The notes beneath the pieces were generated by a model. It was not told the origin of the DNA. It searched no databases and saw only the letters and a list, made by a program, of their open reading frames with translations. A stretch of DNA of 64,000 nt from Theocolax elegans. Taxonomy: Eukaryota > Arthropoda > Insecta > Hymenoptera > Cerocephalidae. How positions within the stretch are numbered: the first letter of the stretch is position 1; every line of letters begins with the position of its first letter. Made by a program: the position numbers and the translations under genes. Positions 49,138 through 60,067 of the stretch are shown piece after piece. The stretch covers positions 11,313,505 through 11,377,504 of the forward strand of contig CM047427.1 in the NCBI GenBank assembly GCA_026168455.1. The letters run 5' to 3'.

Positions 49138-49600
49138 CATTTTTTCAGAGGGGAGAGATGTATAAAGTAGCATTTCGATAAAATTTTATTACAGAGGTAA
49201 TGAAATTGTGGTAAACTATATCAATTTTATGTGGATTATAACGCATTTTAAACTTACCGCGCTTGACTTTCGACAAGTGTTTATCAATTCGCTGAATTTG
49301 TAATTGAAAGAATTCATTTTAATGAGAATTTAAAATTTTCTTTTTATTTTCATTTTGTAATTATTGTCACCAATTTACAAACATGCAATCGACAATTATT
49401 TGTACATCAATCTGTTATAATGAAATTACGTACAACCAAAGCAATTTTTTTTGTATCACATTACTTAAGTAACTAGATTATTTATACAGAAAATGAGTGA
49501 TAATTATACAACTGAAAATAACAAAACGAGAGGAAAATTCGTATTTGTAAAAATCTTAAAAAATATGTGTATAAAAGTAATATTGATTTCCTATAGTTAG
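47840..49600. other. Intergenic region with simple repeats
   Basis: No supported exons. A (GA)n run lies at 48911-48930 and a (AT)n run at 49087-49134. The small open frame at 48521-48772 (minus) has no recognisable features. Confidence 0.6.
49087..49134. repeat. (AT)n microsatellite
   Basis: More than 20 AT dinucleotides without interruption. Confidence 0.95.
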
Positions 49601-49605
49601 AGAGA

Positions 49606-50532
49606 CTAATTTACAGATTCAAAGTACTTTTTACTATCTTTTGGATTTGGTTTAATAGTTTTTGATTCCGGCTGCCAATTGGCCGGACAAACTTCACCAT
49701 GCTTTTCAACAAATTGGAATGCTTTGATGAGCCTTAAAGTTTCATCGACGCTTCTACCAACTGGTAAATCGTTAACAGTAATTTGCCTTAAAAGACCTTC
49801 TTTATCTATGATAAAAAGACCTCTCAGTGCAATTCCTTGATCTTCAATGAGTACATTGTATGCAGTTGAAATTTTTTTGCTTAAATCGCTGAGCAAAGGG
49901 TAACCCAAATCACCTCCTAAACCACCTTCTTTCCTAGGTGTATTAATCCATGCCAAGTGACTGAAGTGAGAATCGATAGATACTCCAACTACTTGTGTGT
50001 TTAAAGCTTCAAAATCCTTAATTTTTTCACTGAACGCTATTAACTCCGTTGGGCACACAAAAGTACTAAAAAAAGCAAATGGTTAATATTAACATTTTTG
50101 TTAGCGACTTACAATATTATGTGTAATTAAATTACACTTACAAGTCCAAAGGATAGAAAAACAATACTACATATTTCCCTTTATAATCTGATAACTTAAT
50201 ATCTTTAAAATCCCCTTTAACAACAGCGGTTCCTGCAAATTCAGGGGCTGGTTTGGAAATTTGTAAATTACTTAAGAGCCTAGAGCTTGCAGAGAAAAAT
50301 CGAAGGTTCTCATGTAACTGGAACCTATTTACTTTTGTTACCGTTGACGATGCTCCAACAGCCTAAAAAATTCATAATTTTTAATAACATATAACCTTAT
50401 AACAATGAAACATTTAATGATTTTATGAACACTGAAAAAAGGTGTAAATAAGGATCTTTTAAGATTCACAACAAAAAATATACTCACCAATTTCTTAGCA
50501 TGTGGAATAAGATTCACCAACAATCGTGACAT
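49606..50532 (-). CDS. Prx3: Mitochondrial 2-Cys peroxiredoxin (Prx3)
   Basis: Thioredoxin-dependent peroxidase that reduces H2O2 and organic peroxides in the mitochondrial matrix. Exons are 50488-50532, 50142-50362 and 49606-50065, giving 241 residues. The first ~45-50 residues are rich in Arg/Lys/Ser without acidic clusters ([15 protein letters not shown], then [14 protein letters not shown]), as expected for a mitochondrial presequence. The catalytic segment reads YPLDFTFVCPTE, with the peroxidatic cysteine. GEVCPANW near the C-terminus holds the resolving cysteine. GGLGG and a C-terminal YFE... tail, which resembles the YF motif of hyperoxidation-sensitive 2-Cys enzymes, are also visible. 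Length and exon order fit the family. The gene is intact. Confidence 0.93.
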
Positions 50533-50559
50533 TGCGTAAAAAAATAATTGCAATCACAA

Positions 50560-51990
50560 TTGTTCTCTCTCCAGAGTTGTGCCGGAACTGCCGGATTTGT
50601 TAAAAAAATATGAAGGAGGTTATGTAACTTTAGGTTATGATTCCAGATTCACTCACATACACACACATACATTACATAGCAATGTATAGAGAACTTGCTG
50701 TGAGTGGGCAGAGTGGGACGCTCTTAGAGCGAGTTCTATTCTTTGCATTGCATAAGTATTTGAAATTCTTGGAATTAATGCAAGTAGAAATTAAATACAG
50801 AACGAGGGAAACAAATTTTAAAATTATAAATCGACATAAAACCATAAAAATTAAAAAAAGACAAATTTTTAATACTTATGATAAAAAACAAATATAATTA
50901 AAAAATATTAATTTATTAGAAGTATAAATCGTCGTATATTGAATAAAACAAACAACATTGGTCTTTATTAAATTTATTTTGATAGATCTATATATATATA
51001 TATATAAACTTTTTAAAAATTATATATACAATATTAATTTTCATAGCAACTATTACAAAAAAATATAGCTTTATCGTTTTTTCTTTATCAAATAAATAAA
51101 GTACAAATTACACTTTTGCAGAAAAAGATGATAGTTTGAAAACATTTGCTTTTATAATCAATATATTATATTTAAACAACAGTCGCATAAGTCTTGGTTT
51201 CAAATTGGAAAAACATGTGAATTTATAGAATATATTTATATATTTTTTTGTTTACTGCAGCAATATTTCTTTATCTATATACTTGTTTGTCAAACAATAA
51301 ATTGTGTCACTTTCAATTCACTATTTATATGGTTCAATATTAATAGTTTTTATTTTAGACTTTGTATAAAGCTATTCACCTTCCCATTTAAAACCAATTT
51401 TTTTTAGAAGGAAAATAACTTAACCAAAGTTTGTATATTTACAAAAGATTCTTCGCACTTTATTCTAGCGAGGTGCTTCAAATCTAACGTTGCGCTTTAC
51501 GTAATATAACTTTTTTTAAGCTTATTAAAAGATTTCGTTTCATAATTTACATTTTTTACATGATGATGATGATGAAGAATACATCAATCTTTTAATGATT
51601 AGAGGCAAATGGTATTTTATCCGCAAGAAAAGAAAGAAATTTATACATCATATGTATACAATCACATATTCATAGTTTTTCTTCTTTTTTAAATTCATTC
51701 AAAAGTGATACATTCATAAAATTTTAAATCACTTGTAAATAAATTTTTAGGTATTAATTTGGCAATGAACTTCTAGTTTTAATATCGATTCGCCTTGTAC
51801 AATCATGAATGTTGATATATTCAAATATATACATATATGTATGATTGCACATGACTACAATTTATATAAATATATAAAATTTGTATATAATAGTACAGAA
51901 GATTCACGTATTTTTTAAAATAATTTCGACCTCCTACAAAAAAAACATTTATAAAAAAATAATAATAATACATAAACGCAATTGAAAAAA
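50560..51990. other. Spacer between Prx3 and NELF-A
   Basis: AT-rich. It includes the Prx3 upstream region near 50540-50640, with ACACACAT-type simple sequence around 50655, and the likely 3' UTR of NELF-A (51000-51997) with several AATAAA-type signals. The open frame 50637-50897 is not supported. Confidence 0.5.
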
Positions 51991-51997
51991 AATGAGC

Positions 51998-54934
51998 CTA
52001 TTTGGTTGGTACGTCTACTTGATTTACATTAGCAGATTCATCGTTAACGATACGTCGATTTTTCTTAATTCGTTTCCAATCTCCATTTGTATAATTCATT
52101 TGGAAATGTGTCTCTACTTGCATCAATACAGTTGTACCATCAGGTTGTGTCACTTCTTCTATATTCTCAGAAAGCATTACAGTAACTATGCTACCTAACT
52201 TTGGACAAGGATTGTCTGTAAAATTGAAATTTTGTATAATAGAAAATTGCAATTTTTGGATATGTTGTTTTCAATTAATTTATAATTTATTTCACCTCTT
52301 GAACCAGCCATGAAACCCAAAATAAGGGCTTTTTCTGGCCTGGTGACTTTGTTAGCTGTTCTAAACATTTCTTGAGCTTCCAACATTTGTTCTCTCTAAA
52401 AATATATTAATAAATATTATTGTTATTGTAAAATTATTATTTTTGTAAAATGTGTACATTTTATTTGAATATAAAAATATTGATTCAATAAATTTAAATA
52501 TAAAATGTCTTACCGTAAGAGAAAGTCCTTTTCTTGTATTTGCTGTGTTCGCTTGTTGCTGAGCATTAGTTGAAATACGAATTTGTGTAACAGTTTGTGG
52601 AGGTTTGACCGTTTGTACAGTAATAGGAGGAATTTCTACAGGAGTAATAACTGGTTGCGTTGTTACGATAATGGCGGTTGGTATCGTTGGTGTTATAGCT
52701 AATGCAAAAAAAAACAATTTATTAAATTAAGGTATATGTAAAAATAGTTAGACACAAAAAGTACGAAAATAAAGTTACTTGATCACGTAATTAATGAATT
52801 AAAAGCAACAGAAGAATATTAATTTATGTTATTGTTTGATTTGATCACCGAGTGGTTTTATATCACATGTGAGATTTTGCCGATTTGTTCAAGTAAAAAA
52901 AATTTATGTTTAATTTTTTTATTCTAACTTTGAATCAAGAAGATTCATAAAATTTACATAAAAAATACATACAGGTATTAATATTGTAGTCTAATATCAC
53001 ATTGAGAATTATAAATATTCTTTGATTCCTGATATGATACTAAACAATTGATCCAATGATACTTACGAGTCTGAGAACTGGGAGTTACTACCGCAACAGG
53101 TACAGTTGTACTGATAGGTGTACTGTAGGGTTGAGGAAGAACAGTCGTCGCTGCTGTAGCTGCGGGTGTAGCAGGTGTCGTGATCGGTGCCAAACCTTGT
53201 GCATATTCGGGCGTTGTCGAAGCTTCGGTCGTAGGTGTCGCGGGTGTGGCCACGGTCGCAGCAACTTTTGCCTCCTCCGCTTTCTTCTGTTGCTCCTCTA
53301 TTTCCATAAGGCGTTTGCGTCGTTTTGCTTGTGCGTACCCCATCGGTTGCTCATTAATATCTAACAATTTGATACCACCATCCTTGCGTATCCTACTCGA
53401 TATAGGGGTGCGATTCGTCATTGGCGACGATGTTAAGGCAGGCGAACGGAAGCCTGATGTTGGCACTCGACTGGGAATTCCTTTTAACGGAGCTAAAATT
53501 ATAAGAGATATGATACACTGTATTTACCATCTAAACATATTTTTATTTTAATTTTACAACAATGTATGAATATTAAATGATTATAAAGAATTTGTTTAGT
53601 ACTTGTATCCGTCATTTTCCTTGGCATCCCTCTACTCCTCACTGGTACCGTAGGGGCTGTGCTCTTTTTCATATTATTAGCAGCATCCAAGCTTTTTTGA
53701 TGTAACTCTGATCTAAGGGCCGCACTTTTTGGTTTCCTCTTTAACGTGAAATGTTTTGTAGGCGAGGGCAATTGACCCGTTACAGAATTTAAAGCAGTCT
53801 TATTTAAATAGTGACATTCCAACGGTAACATAGCCGGATCATTTTGCTTTCTCACTAACTTTCGTAAATCGTTGACAAGTTCACCAAAAATAGGGCGATG
53901 CTCATCAAGATCAGAAATATCTGTGTTTAAGGAACCAGTAGCCGGAAAAGTCTTCATCGCTTCGGATAGCATGGAAACCCATAATTCACTGTCCAAGGAG
54001 GCAACTTCAATAATTTCCTCCAACTCAACACGCCACTGAAAACAATAATACATTTTTATTTTATATGTTATAAAAAAACTATTACTACTATCGACTGCAC
54101 ATTACAACAATAATAAAAAATATTGAGTTCTACATAGACCGTGCATAATCCATACTATACTAAAATTTAACAATTGCCTCAATAAAAAAAGCTCATTAAA
54201 CACATATTGTTAAAACTAAAACAAGTATATAAAATAAACCCAAGTAGAAGTAAATAAAATTTTCCTTGAGTATACAAATAAACATAAAACAGTACAATAA
54301 TGTTATATAAACGAAATTAGAACAAATAGAGGAATATGTAAATCAAAACAAAAATAATGAATGAAACAGAAGGTGATAACAACCCACCAGTGTCATTAAA
54401 TTGAGAATACTTGTATACACACATTATATACTGTGCATTCGAAAAACATGATATAGCTGTATATCTGGCGCGCGCGCGCGCCTAAACGTATATGCTCAAA
54501 AAAACGGTATATATACTTGTAGAGTGCAGCGCGGTGCGCTCTCGCGCGTTCTTCTCTTATGTACACCCTGATGGGATTATATGTATACGTGAGGAAACCT
54601 AACCTCGAAAAAATAAATATATCGGTACGGTCGTTTAAAAAGAAAAATGTGAAACACTATATCGAACTGTGGGTGAAATGATACTGGGGTGTAAGATAAT
54701 AAACAAATAAATAAATAACCATACCTCCTCGACATTTCTCCTGGGTATATGGAAGAAGGATAACAATAATTTGAGTTTAACTTGAGTTTGCAAATCGGGA
54801 AAACAATCCTTGATGTTGCGGAGTACCTCGGCGTTTAATTGCGAACAAATTGAACTGCCGGTCCAGCTGTCGTTGGATGTGCCAAGCTTGTTATGAAGCC
54901 ACAGCGATGTGTCGCTGTCCCGCACGTTCGCCAT
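51998..54934 (-). CDS. NELF-A: Negative elongation factor A (NELF-A)
   Basis: Subunit of the NELF complex, which with DSIF pauses RNA polymerase II near promoters. Six exons: 54725-54934, 53603-54035, 53067-53492, 52514-52698, 52296-52395 and 51998-52215, giving 523 residues. All borders are GT-AG and phases agree. The N-terminal half (DTSLWLHNKLG, then VKLKLLLSFFHIPRR and AMLPLECHYLNKTAL) is the conserved helical domain that binds NELF-C. KLKGIP-like TPLKGIPSR and GIKLLDINE follow. A low-complexity Pro/Thr/Ala linker (about residues 290-415) resembles the flexible tentacle of the human protein. The C-terminus has the conserved VTRPEKALILGFMAGSR block. Similar in length to human NELF-A (about 528). 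No defects seen. Confidence 0.93.
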
Positions 54935-56894
54935 GTTGATCGCGGTCTGTGCCTACTGCCTACTGCATGTGCCGTGGGAGTCTATATATATGCAACTCGA
55001 ACTCTCTCCCGCGACTCCCGCGACTCGGTTCCATTTCTCTCTCTCCCTCGTTTATTTTGACTTTGCGGTCACGTGACCGTCACTATACCGTCATTAGTAA
55101 TTTAGTTGTAGATGGCGCTGAATACAATGTTTTTGATTTTCCCGGCAGGGTTCGACCTACGGCTCACAAGTGCATAAATAATTCGCTGATTTGTATATAA
55201 ACGACAGTTATTGTTTTTTTACATTGTGTGTTACAGGTGCAGTACGTGCGTGTCGGTGTGCATCGTATATACTGGTATTCTTTAAAATTAAGGTAAGTCT
55301 TGGGGTAAGTACAATATTTTTTATTGAAAGTGATGTAAACGCATTTTTTTTTCATTTCATTGAGTAAATTAAAATATAAGATCAAATGTTAATATCGTGT
55401 GTCGTTCAAACCGCGTATCTTTTATGAATATAATTATATCTGACTTTAACATTTAATTTCGATGCTTTCAGTGCTAACATTAAAAAACACAGAATCTTAC
55501 CAATCTTAGTTAACGTGAAAACCTAACGATTTAACCGACATATAGATTTGTGTATAGTTTATAATATTTAATTGAACTACAGTTATTTACGGATATTGAT
55601 ATAAATTTTACAGAGGCATATATACAAATGCTTGTAAGTACGTAAATTCGGTTTTATAATAATCTTACAATGTACCGTTATGATACATATAAATATCTTA
55701 CTAATTAAATCTTTCAATTAAAATTTGAATAGTTTCAATAAAATTGTGTATAAATGATTTATTCAATTCCTAAATATTTGACCGTTTTTATTTTTATTTA
55801 ATATATACGTGTATTCATGTTAACCTTAGGTTATTTATTGCAGTTTTTTCCTATTTAATAAAATAAACGAATAAAACATTTATCTGTGTTTAATAAATTA
55901 AATACTTACGTTTATTACGTTAAGAAAATGCCAAATTCGCGTTGATAAATAAAGTTAACAAAACTGCCGGGAAATTTAAAAATACACAAGAAATTCTATA
56001 CATAATTCATTTTATTTGTATCTAAAACTATAAGTACGTATTTGTTATCACGCGACAAGAAACGCCAATTAGCTTTTACAGTTAAGTATAGAAGACAAGA
56101 AAATTTTCATACATATAAAGTATACTGAAACTTCATTTGATCTATTCGATTCATCCTATATCTTATATTATACTTATATCAAAATGAGATTACTTATTGA
56201 GAAATTAAGAGAATTAGATAAGCTAAAAAATGTGTTCCCCGGCCTCGGGGTCTTCGTGCAGGAGCGTTTCGTCCTTGACTTTGAATGAACCACGTTACCC
56301 GCACTGGACTCATCAGTAAGGCAGATGTGCTGGTAACCACCATCAACGTGTTTGATTCCTATAATCATATACCATATCCAGAAAGATTAGTTGAAGTTTC
56401 GGTGGAAACAACGAGATTGCTCATCAGTTGCTCCACCGTTTCTACACACTACAGAGGATATTGGTGTATATAATGTAGGAATTTAGCCTTAGACGCTCTT
56501 TGCATGTTACTGAAATACTCAATCCATCAGGCTTATATACGAATCAACCGAAGAGTTGACCGTTTGCGAGATATTCGTGCGGATTCTAGTGGTGATTGTC
56601 AATACTAATTGCGAACTATACGCCACCTACGTGTGTTTTTTATATACATATAGCCGTATTTTATCGTTAGGTTATATATTTAATGTCAAAAAAATTTTAT
56701 TTTTTTATTTTTTTAACAAACAAAGTACTTTATAATAATGGTTTAATTTGTCGATTCTTTTAAACAATGTGTTTCATTCGTGAAATAATAAAAAATTTTA
56801 AAATGCGTGTGTGCAAATGAGCATGAATATTTATTTTATTCAAGTAATTTAAACAAATTTATTTTTTTATATTTTATTATAATTTTTAATTATA
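54935..56894. promoter_or_regulatory. Shared upstream region of NELF-A and TAB1
   Basis: The two genes point away from each other across ~1.96 kb. A 14 bp perfect palindrome CGGTCACGTGACCG (55066-55079) contains the E-box CACGTG. A consensus donor (AAGGTAAGT at 55290) after a G/T-rich stretch may end a non-coding first exon of TAB1. The separate TATA/initiator pair near 56.5 kb is listed on its own. The rest is AT-rich with no other features recognised. Confidence 0.5.
56509..56539 (-). promoter_or_regulatory. Orphan TATA + initiator, minus strand
   Basis: TATATAAG (56532-56539) is followed at the canonical ~29 bases by TTTCAGT (56509-56515), the arthropod initiator. The downstream minus-strand sequence to about 56170 is less AT-rich than its surroundings. 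It holds a short open piece with HVDGGYQHICLTDESS and a KRSC junction, but no intact start-to-stop frame that could be tied to the promoter. It could be a small peptide gene with an intron, or a non-coding RNA. Confidence 0.4.
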
Positions 56895-59206
56895 ATGCAT
56901 ACCGAACGACCTAATTCAATGCTTTTTCAAGATACTCAAAGAAGTTGGACTGATGATTTACCTGTATGTAAGCAATCGGGTAAGTATTTCATTTAAAACT
57001 TTACCTTTAGATAATTACATTTTTACAAATTTTATATAATGTATAGTATTTTAGGTGTTGGTTTTTCGACTAATCAAATTTATAGAGAGGATGGATATCG
57101 GCAAGAAGAGCATCCGTTTGAAGATCGAAGTTTTCATTGTAAACAAGATGATTCCACATTTTTATATGCAGTATTCGATGGACACGAAGGTACAAAAGCA
57201 GCCACTTTTGCTATGCAACGAATGGCTGCAGAGATTCTTTTGGGTCAGTTAAATGGTAAAACTACTGACGAAGAAGTTAAAGAAGTTTTGAGGTATACAA
57301 ATAAGGAATTATTTGTACTAAAATTATTTATTCATTTTTTTTACATTAAAGAATTTTGACATTTTCTTTTTTGCAGGCAAGCATTTATAGCTGTTGAACG
57401 AGGTTACACTGATTCAATTGGTGATTTGTTAGCAGAACGTATGAGCCTTCAGTTTGATATACCAGATGGTTTAAATTCGTACGAGACATACCAAAAATTT
57501 CCAGATGTTGTAAGTTATAATTAATAAAATACTTTTTCTTAAGCATTACAAACTTTATTAAACTATAAATATTATTTTGTAGGTAGATAAATTGAATACA
57601 TTAAATTGTGAATTATCATCTGGAACAAGCGCAGTGGTTGCTTTAATTTATGGGAATAAATTGTATGTAGCAAATGTTGGTGATAGTAGAGCTTTATTAT
57701 GTAAAACTGATAGTAATCAAGTTTTAAGGGTCATTCAATTAAGCGTTGATCACGATCTGAGAAATGAAGATGAATTACTTCGATTATCACAGCTTGGGCT
57801 TGATATTAAATCAATCAGGCATGGTAATAAACGTTATTATACAAGATACATTATAATGCAGTATCAAAAATAGATACAAAAAAACATTATTTTTTAATAA
57901 TTTTAGGATCTCATTTGGGTAATCAAGAAAATACAAGATGCCTTGGTAATTATCTAGTAAAAGGTGGTTATAGAGAATTTGAAGAATTATCTTCCGCTAT
58001 TGCTGAACCAATAATAGCTGAACCAGAAATTCATGGGGGAATCGAATTAGATGATTCGTGTAGATTTTTACTACTTATGTCTAGAGGGTCATATAAATCT
58101 CTTGAAGAAGCCACTGGTACTGAACAAGTCAATAAGGAGTTAGCTTTAATGGCTGTTGAACAAGTACTGATACATTTTTATATAATATATATGTTTTTTA
58201 CATAATTAATTTATAAAATATCATATTTACAAATTTAATGAATTGTACAATAATACATTGTTCATTTTAGTTCAGAGTACAATCAACGCTAACAGGGGTA
58301 GCTCAAGCAGTTGTTGATAAAATTGTACGAATTCACCACGATGTAAACATGAGTAATTCCCAAAACAGCGTAGCAAACAGTAAACGTGATGATATCACGC
58401 TTCTCGTGCGAAATTTTAATTTTCCTCTTCCAAATGCATTAAAAAGTCCCACTGCACCACCAGTGAATTTTATACCTTCGACAAATACTGGTCATCATTT
58501 TGTTTATACCGAAGATGACGAGGATGACGACGATAGGTACTATGTTCGCCTTTATTTTTATACAATAATAGCGCTGCAGATACAAACTATTTTAATATAG
58601 ATATAATGTGTAATAAAAGTATTGCTACTACGAAGTAAAGTTCTCACGTCTCTATGCGATTTTCGCATAGACTGATGAAACTCATAAGAGATTTCAGTTT
58701 GTCGGAATGAGCAACAGAGCACGCATGCGCCAGCGCACTCGAGTCTTAGTGTTAATGCATATTAATATACAAGCTTATTAATTTTATACTGTTAATTATA
58801 AATTATTTCTTAAAACTTCAAATACTTAAATGTACTTTTTTATGTGTCATATAATGTTTAAGTCGCATAAAAGGAAAACATTAAAAAATATACGTGACAA
58901 TTCTTCAATAAATTATTCCCGAACCGCTTGTAAGTCCCCGCTGTATCGATCGTAACAGTCTATGCGGAAATCGCATAAACGTATAGAAATCTCGCACGGT
59001 GTTTAGGTTACTTGATTCGCTTATATCAATACTCTTATTGGGGAATAGATGATACATCAACTACTGATGATACTGAAATTGATGAAGCTAGAGCAGAAGA
59101 AAATAAAGATGCAAGGATTGATGCATACGTTGATTTTTCTGAGTTTTATGAAAATTATGAAAAAAGGAAAAGGGAAGGTACCCTACCAGATAATTTTCAA
59201 CTTTAA
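56895..59206 (+). CDS. Tab1: TAK1-binding protein 1 (TAB1), PP2C-like pseudophosphatase
   Basis: Adaptor that binds and activates the kinase TAK1. In insects TAK1 acts in IMD and JNK immune signalling. Exons are 56895-56979, 57055-57292, 57377-57509, 57583-57823, 57907-58163 and 58271-58536, with a last exon ending at 59206. The N-terminus SWTDDLPVC matches vertebrate TAB1. The PP2C-fold domain spans about residues 30-365, with FDGHEG, VANVGDSRALLC and RDDITLLV. The aspartate of the usual SDGLWD motif is replaced (SRGSYK), consistent with no phosphatase activity. The C-terminus has DAYVDFSEFYENY, the TAK1-binding helix (vertebrate PYVDFAEFY). The exon 6/7 junction is uncertain. Only an acceptor at 58986 (GTATAG) keeps frame, giving ~479 residues. 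Confidence 0.88.
58650..58985. mobile_element. MITE-like inverted repeat in the last TAB1 intron
   Basis: TGCGATTTTCGCATAGACTG (about 58653-58673) is the imperfect inverse of CAGTCTATGCGGAAATCGCA (58956-58975). The interior (CAGCGCACTCGAG, CATGCGCC) is richer in GC than the intron. It abuts the only in-frame acceptor of the last exon. Confidence 0.5.
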
Positions 59207-60060
59207 AGACTTAAATTTTTAATGAATTAATTTTAATACATGAAAATAATTGTGATTTTATACATTTTGATGTCATGGATGCTTAAATGATTTTAATCTT
59301 TTAAAAAAAAGTTATTTTAACAATTTATTGATCATTTTTATACTTTATATGTTTTTGTTAAGTCACGTTTTTATATTTATTTGTATATTGTCATTAAATT
59401 ATTTCAATTTTTAGTAAATTGTACAATTTGTACATAAAATGCCGTAAATTATTACAATAACGTAAGAATGTTTAAATCTATAATTATGGGTAAAGTTTAA
59501 ACTATGAATAATGCGAGATAAATTTCTATTTATTTTTATTGTAAATAATATAATAAAAGTATTTTATTTACATAATCACAGCAACATTTTGTAAAATTCA
59601 CTTGTAAATAATTCATGATACATATAAATAAATACTTTTACAAGTTAATTCTAGTATTACAAATATTTCATTGTTTAGTGTGTAAACCTATTCTATCCAA
59701 TTATTTACTATGTAAATAATAATCATCATTTAATATTTTACTTTTTATTTAAAAAAAAATTAATTAGATACTTACATGAAAAGTACATATTCTTAATCTT
59801 TAGCTCTGTAATACTATTTTCTTCATCTACTTATAAAACATGATTTCTTCATACTTGATTATCACTAAAGTAGTATAAATTTTATTATTATAATTTTATT
59901 CCCATATTTTAATTGTATATAAAATGTATAAAAACCTTGATAATTTGGAAATTTTAATGCTGCATTTTTAGTATAAAATGTATACGTTATAAAAAATAAA
60001 TTTTAATTTATTTATTAATATTAATTTAAAATTTTTAAATGAATGTTTAATTAATTCAAA
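59207..60060. other. 3' region between TAB1 and the ankyrin gene
   Basis: The convergent gene ends share this very AT-rich stretch. AATAAAAG-type signals occur near 59550 (plus) and 60000 (minus side). No other feature is seen. Confidence 0.5.
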
Positions 60061-60067
60061 TATTGTA

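Noticed and set aside
53056..53551. Plus-strand frames rich in Cys/Arg or Val/Ala
   Set aside because: They are the antisense of NELF-A exon 3. The minus-strand frame has conserved motifs and proper splice sites.
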